Shown here: positions 59,959 to 64,000 of the stretch, piece by piece
Layout: each line of letters opens with the position of its first letter
Numbering within the stretch: position 1 is the first letter of the stretch
Assembly (NCBI RefSeq): GCF_006442965.1
Contig: NZ_VFWX01000010.1
Location: 62,001-126,000, forward strand
Reading direction: 5' to 3'
Length of the DNA stretch: 64,000 nt
DNA from: Mesorhizobium sp. CU3
GTDB lineage: Bacteria > Pseudomonadota > Alphaproteobacteria > Rhizobiales > Rhizobiaceae
Made by a program: the position numbers and the translations under genes
The notes under the pieces: model-generated
Told to the model about the DNA's origin: nothing
The model's database searches: none
Seen by the model: the letters and a program-made list of their open reading frames with translations, nothing else

Positions 59959-62900
59959 ATGACCAGCTTCAATCTTTCCGAATGGGCGCTGCGCCACCGC
60001 AGCTTCATCGTCTACCTGATGATCGCGGCAGCGCTTGCCGGGCTCTACGCCTATGGCGGCCTCGGCCGCGAGGAAGATCCGCCCTTCACCATCAAGACCA
60101 TGGTGGTGAAGACGATGTGGCCGGGCGCCAGCACCAGCGACACGGTCGAGCAGATCACCGACCGCATCGAGAAGAAGCTCGAGGAGCTGCCCGACCTCGA
60201 CTACGTCAAGAGCTACACCAAGCCGGGCGAATCCGTCGTCTTCGTCAACCTCAAGGACACCGTCGCCGGCGACCAGGTGCAGCCGCTCTGGTACCAGGTG
60301 CGCAAGAAGCTCAACGACATCAAGCCGACGCTGCCGTCCGGCGTGCAAGGGCCGTTCTTCAACGACGAGTTCGGCGACACCTATTCGCTGATCTATGCGC
60401 TGACCTCCGACAGCCTCGGCCATCGCGAGCTGAAGGATATGGCCAACAGCCTGCGCGCCGGCCTGCTCACCGTGAAGGATGTCGCCAAGGTCGACCTGAT
60501 CGGCCAGCAGGACGAGAAGATCTATCTCGAATTCTCCACGCAGAAGGTGGCCGCACTCGGCCTCGACGTCGGCACGCTGACGCAGGCGCTGCAGGCGCAG
60601 AACGCGCTGACGCCGAGCGGCACGGTCGATGCCGGCCCGGAGCGCATCGCCATCCGCGTTTCCGGCTCCTTCACCTCGGAAGAAAGCCTGAAGGCGATCA
60701 ACTTCTACGCCAACGGCCATTACTTCCGCCTGGGCGACGTCGCCGAGGTCAAGCGCGCCTATTCCGACCCGCCGCAGCCGATGTTCCGCTTCAACGGCAA
60801 GCCTGCCGTCGGCATCGCCGTGTCGATGACGGCCGGCGGCGACGCGCTGGCGCTGGGCGAAAACGTCAAGGAGAAGATGCATGAGATGGAGGCCGAGCTG
60901 CCGCTCGGCGTCGAGCTCGGCCTGGTCGCCGACCAGTCGCATGTCGTGGAAGAATCCGTCGGCGAGTTCACCAAGAGCCTCGGCGAAGCGATCGCCATCG
61001 TGCTTGCGGTCTCCTTGCTGGCTCTCGGCTGGCGCCCCGGCGTCGTCGTGGCCGTCGCCATCCCGCTGGTGCTGGCGATCACCTTCGTCACCATGGAGTA
61101 TTTCGGCATCTCCTTGCAGCGCATCTCGCTCGGCGCGCTGATCATCGCGCTCGGCCTTTTGGTCGACGACGCCATGATCGCGGTCGAGATGATGATCGCC
61201 CGCATGGAGGAAGGCTACGACAAGATCTCGGCCGCCACCTACGCCTATACTTCGACCGCCTTCCCGATGCTAACCGGCACTGTGGTGACGATCGCCGGCT
61301 TCGTGCCGGTGGGCTTCGCCAAGAGCGGCGCCGGCGAATACTGCTTCTCGCTGTTCGCGGTCGTCGCTATCGCGCTCGTCGTCTCCTGGGTGGTGGCGGT
61401 GCTGTTCACGCCGCTGACCGGCGTCTTCCTGCTGCCCGACCGCATCAAGGGCCATGGCGGCAGCCATCAGCCGTCGCGCATAGCCCGCGGCTTCCAGGCG
61501 CTGCTCGAAATGGCGATGCGGGCGAAGTGGCTGGTTCTGTCGGCGACCGCGGGTCTGTTCGCGCTCTCGGTCGTGGGCATGGGCTTTGTCGGCCAAGAGT
61601 TCTTCCCGAAGTCCGACCGGCCCGAGGTCATGGTCGACCTCACGCTGCCGCGCACTGCTTCGATCAAGGCTACGGACGCCGTGGTCGAGCGCGTCGAGAA
61701 GCTGCTCGCGGCCGATCCCGACATCGACCATTGGAGCTTCTATGTCGGCCAGGGCGCGGTGCGCTTCTATTTGCCGCTCGACGCGCAGCTCGCCAACGAC
61801 TTCTTCGCCCAGGCGGTCGTCGTGACCAAGGGCCATGTCGTGCGCCAGGCGGTCATCGACCGGCTGGAGAAGCAGCTGTCGACCGGCTTCGACGACGTCA
61901 TGGCCCGCGTCACCCCGCTGGAGCTCGGCCCGCCGGTCGGCTGGCCGCTGAAGTTCCGTGTCAGCGGTCCGGATGCGGACAAGACGCGCAGCCTCGCGCA
62001 GCAGTTCGCGCAGGTGCTGGGCAGCGACGCCTCGGTGCGTAACATCAACTACGACTGGAACGAACCGGCCAAGGTGATCAAGGTCGAGGTCGACCAGGAT
62101 CGTGCACGGGCGCTGGGCATCTCCTCGCAGCAGCTGTCCGAGACGATCAACGCGATCCTGTCGGGCTCGAAGATTACGCAGATGCGCGACGACATTTATC
62201 TCGTCGACATCGTCGCCCGCGCCGTGGAACAGGAACGCGCCAGCATCGAGACGCTGCGCGGCCTGACGATCAGCGCTGCGGGCGGACGGCGCGTGCCGCT
62301 CGAACAGGTGGCGAAACTCAGCTACCAGACCGAACCGCCGCTGATCTGGCGCCGCGGCCGCCTGCCGACCGTGACCGTGCAGGCCGACGTCGCGCCGGGC
62401 GAGAACGCCACCATCGTCTCGAAGCGGCTGGAGAAGGCGATCGCCACCTTCAAGGCCGAGCTGCCGGCGCGCTACAGCATCGAACAGGGCGGCGTGATCG
62501 AGGACAGCGCCAAGGCGCAGGCCAGCATCTTCGTGGTCTTCCCGCTGATGCTGTTCATCATGGCGACCGTTCTGATGATCCAGCTGATGAGCTTCCAGCG
62601 GCTGGTGCTGGTGCTGCTCACCGCTCCGCTCGCCATCATCGGCGTCGCCGGCGCGCTGCTTCTGTCGGGCGCTCCGATGGGCTTCGTGGCGATCCTCGGC
62701 GTCATGTCGCTGATCGGCATGGTGATCCGCAACTCGGTGATCCTGATCGCGCAGATCGACCAGCACATCGCGGCCGGTGAGGAGCCCTGGGCGGCGGTGA
62801 TCAGCGCCACCACGCACCGGCTGCGGCCGATCCTGCTCACCGCGGCGGCCGCCATCCTCGGCATGATCCCGATCGCGCCGACGGTGTTCTGGGGTCCGAT

Positions 62901-63063
62901 GGCTTACGCCGTGATGGGCGGGCTGATGGTGGCGACGGTGCTGACCTTGGTCTTCCTGCCAACGCTCTACGTCACCTGGTTCGGCATCAAGGCGCCGACA
63001 GAGACCGCCGCTGCGGCTGAACCGGCGGCAGTCGCCGCCGAGCCGCAGGCCATCGCGGCTTGA
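59959..63063 (+). CDS. RND family efflux pump permease (HAE1-type)
   Basis: 1034 residues with the usual 12 helices and two large periplasmic loops. The N-terminal LSEWALRHRSFIVYLMIAAALAGLYAYGGLGREEDPPFTIKTMVV marks the subgroup with REEDP. Helix 4 has the proton-relay region LGLLVDDAMIAVEMM (acidic residues), and the second half starts at a similar helix after KRLEKAIATF. It expels hydrophobic substrates with the adaptor encoded upstream; an outer-membrane channel gene is not in the window. Confidence 0.95.
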   Translation: MTSFNLSEWALRHRSFIVYLMIAAALAGLYAYGGLGREEDPPFTIKTMVVKTMWPGASTSDTVEQITDRIEKKLEELPDLDYVKSYTKPGESVVFVNLKDTVAGDQVQPLWYQVRKKLNDIKPTLPSGVQGPFFNDEFGDTYSLIYALTSDSLGHRELKDMANSLRAGLLTVKDVAKVDLIGQQDEKIYLEFSTQKVAALGLDVGTLTQALQAQNALTPSGTVDAGPERIAIRVSGSFTSEESLKAINFYANGHYFRLGDVAEVKRAYSDPPQPMFRFNGKPAVGIAVSMTAGGDALALGENVKEKMHEMEAELPLGVELGLVADQSHVVEESVGEFTKSLGEAIAIVLAVSLLALGWRPGVVVAVAIPLVLAITFVTMEYFGISLQRISLGALIIALGLLVDDAMIAVEMMIARMEEGYDKISAATYAYTSTAFPMLTGTVVTIAGFVPVGFAKSGAGEYCFSLFAVVAIALVVSWVVAVLFTPLTGVFLLPDRIKGHGGSHQPSRIARGFQALLEMAMRAKWLVLSATAGLFALSVVGMGFVGQEFFPKSDRPEVMVDLTLPRTASIKATDAVVERVEKLLAADPDIDHWSFYVGQGAVRFYLPLDAQLANDFFAQAVVVTKGHVVRQAVIDRLEKQLSTGFDDVMARVTPLELGPPVGWPLKFRVSGPDADKTRSLAQQFAQVLGSDASVRNINYDWNEPAKVIKVEVDQDRARALGISSQQLSETINAILSGSKITQMRDDIYLVDIVARAVEQERASIETLRGLTISAAGGRRVPLEQVAKLSYQTEPPLIWRRGRLPTVTVQADVAPGENATIVSKRLEKAIATFKAELPARYSIEQGGVIEDSAKAQASIFVVFPLMLFIMATVLMIQLMSFQRLVLVLLTAPLAIIGVAGALLLSGAPMGFVAILGVMSLIGMVIRNSVILIAQIDQHIAAGEEPWAAVISATTHRLRPILLTAAAAILGMIPIAPTVFWGPMAYAVMGGLMVATVLTLVFLPTLYVTWFGIKAPTETAAAAEPAAVAAEPQAIAA

Positions 63064-63134
63064 ACCGACAACGCAACCCGACACGTCACGGCGGCGGGAC
63101 CGCCGTGACAACTCCCAACCCGAAAGGAACGACC

Positions 63135-63548
63135 ATGTCCCCCTTCTATGGAAATCTGCTTGTTCGCTTCAACGCCGGCTTCCTGATGCTGGCCTCGGCC
63201 GGCGGGCTGTTCACCGATATCGCCGGCTCCTTCTTCGGGCGCGGCCCGGAAGCGATCCTGCTTGGCGATGCGCCCGGCACCGGCATCGGCTTCATCGAGG
63301 CGCATGGGCTGGCGCTGATCATCGGCGTGACGCTCTGGCGCATCGCCTACTCCCGCAACTGGCACGCCGTCCTGGCTGCCGTGCATGTGCTGCTTGGAAC
63401 GGCAAACCTTCTGTTCTGGCAGTTCTTCATCGCCGCCGACGTGCTCGTCGTCGGCTACGTCACAACCGCGGCGCACTGGCTGTTCGTGGTTGCTCACCTG
63501 GCGGCATTGACGGGCTCGACCCGGCTTGCCGCTCAATCCTCCCACTAG
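63135..63548 (+). CDS. Hypothetical membrane protein, 137 aa
   Basis: 137 residues with three or four helices (NAGFLMLASAGGLFTDIAGSFF, AHGLALIIGVTLWRIAY, VLLGTANLLFWQFFIAADVLVVGYV). I do not recognise the family. AAAGGAACGACC precedes the ATG with a good AGGA spacing. It follows the pump gene by 71 bases and may be co-transcribed, but no functional link can be shown. Confidence 0.8.
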   Translation: MSPFYGNLLVRFNAGFLMLASAGGLFTDIAGSFFGRGPEAILLGDAPGTGIGFIEAHGLALIIGVTLWRIAYSRNWHAVLAAVHVLLGTANLLFWQFFIAADVLVVGYVTTAAHWLFVVAHLAALTGSTRLAAQSSH

Positions 63549-63577
63549 ACTTCAACCCAACATCTGGAGAAACCGAC

Positions 63578-63934
63578 ATGTCTATGAAATCGTTTAAGAA
63601 ATACAGCTCGGCGGCAGCCTTGCTCGCCCTTGCCATCACCGCCGTCGAGATCGTCGGCACCGCCGTGCCGGCACTGTCGCTGGTCAGCACCGCCGAGGCC
63701 CGCGTCGGGGCGCCCTGGACGCCGCGCAGCGCCGCCGGCGTCGCCCGTCGCACCACCGCCGCCGGCGTCGTGCGCCGCAATACGTGGCGGGTGCTGCGTC
63801 ACACAAGCGTCTGGGTCGCGACGCTGCCGGCCGGCTGCGTTCGCACCAAGGTCAGAGGCTTCGACGTCTGGCGCTGCGGCGGCACCTATTATCGCCTCTA
63901 TCAGGGCCGCTATATCGTGGTGGTCGTCGATTGA
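63578..63934 (+). CDS. Small exported protein
   Basis: 118 residues with a signal peptide (AAALLALAITAVEIVGTAVPALSLVSTAEA). The mature part is Arg/Val/Thr-rich and then ends in a tyrosine-rich strand (YYRLYQGRYIVVVVD) with two cysteines (CVRTKVRG, WRCGG). No domain recognised; probably periplasmic. GGAG lies 8 bases before the ATG. It starts 29 bases after the previous gene. Confidence 0.8.
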   Translation: MSMKSFKKYSSAAALLALAITAVEIVGTAVPALSLVSTAEARVGAPWTPRSAAGVARRTTAAGVVRRNTWRVLRHTSVWVATLPAGCVRTKVRGFDVWRCGGTYYRLYQGRYIVVVVD

Positions 63935-63951
63935 GGCGGCTCAGGAACAGT

Positions 63952-63984
63952 CTCGCCGAGGGCAAGTCTAACGCCTTCGGCGAG
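63952..63984. other. Hairpin near the right edge
   Basis: 12-bp stem CTCGCCGAGGGC / GCCTTCGGCGAG (63952-63963 with 63973-63984) with one G-U pair and a 9-base loop, after the last gene. It may be a terminator without a T-run or part of a gene that continues beyond the window. Confidence 0.4.
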
Positions 63985-64000
63985 ATGCTCGGCATCGGCG

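Noticed and set aside
61270-63111. 613-codon minus-strand frame opposite the RND pump
   Set aside because: His/Asp/Arg-rich translation with no membrane segments or motifs; the plus strand gives a normal RND pump.

Overview
The window is GC-rich and reads as chromosome of an alphaproteobacterium of the Hyphomicrobiales, most likely Mesorhizobium or a close relative. The basis is the codon usage, the gene families (GH127/sugar ABC cassette, Omp25-like barrels, RpoE-ChrR, TadG-like vWA proteins, the patatin-M16-M16 block) and several GC-rich palindromic intergenic repeats. This is inference from reading, not a database match. No rRNA, tRNA, CRISPR array, transposase, integrase or prophage gene was seen.

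Layout. 1-5055 (minus): sugar operon with a LacI regulator, a solute-binding protein, two permeases and the start of a GH127 beta-L-arabinofuranosidase that runs off the left edge; two matching operator-like palindromes lie upstream. 5482-6792: an outer-membrane protein made of two tandem barrels. 7068-17888: housekeeping block with a patatin-like lipase, two M16 peptidase-type proteins, rsmD, a repeat-rich pseudouridine synthase, tadA, a lipoprotein and ileS. 18198-27775: a stress and lipid-modification region centred on rpoE-chrR. Three promoter-like sequences with the same pattern (TGATCC, 18 bases, TA-rich hexamer) precede the DUF2147-photolyase-DUF2177 operon, rpoE itself and the divergent amine oxidase-DUF1365-CFA synthase operon. 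Two more lipid-type enzymes (DUF1295 and a methyltransferase) follow chrR in the rpoE operon. The set resembles a singlet-oxygen regulon that remodels unsaturated fatty acids.

27793-43735: mixed accessory and metabolic genes (MipA/OmpV, AcpA-like phosphoesterase, HdeD, ribF, HAD proteins, two tandem TadG-like vWA proteins, LysE, DUF2189, VOC, CAP lipoprotein, an EamA exporter with a divergent LysR regulator). 43758-47242: marR-emrA-emrB-type drug efflux operon with a MarR-type operator. 47508-53308: a tightly overlapping six-gene envelope-lipid operon like Escherichia coli ynbABCD (CDP-alcohol phosphatidyltransferase, hydrolase-methyltransferase fusion, PAP2-phosphatase fusion, small membrane protein, acyltransferase, CDP-diglyceride synthase), whose product is not known to me.

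53319-56790 (minus): a cobalamin riboswitch followed by ATPase, binding-protein and permease genes of a probable vitamin B12 importer. 57132-63063: an RND efflux operon (adaptor, then pump) with an FAD monooxygenase gene between the two, preceded by two palindromes and a perfect 13-bp attenuator-like hairpin. Two small membrane or exported proteins close the window.

The strongest leads for undescribed biology are the ynb-like lipid operon with its changed catalytic motif, the RpoE-ChrR lipid regulon and the monooxygenase-RND operon.
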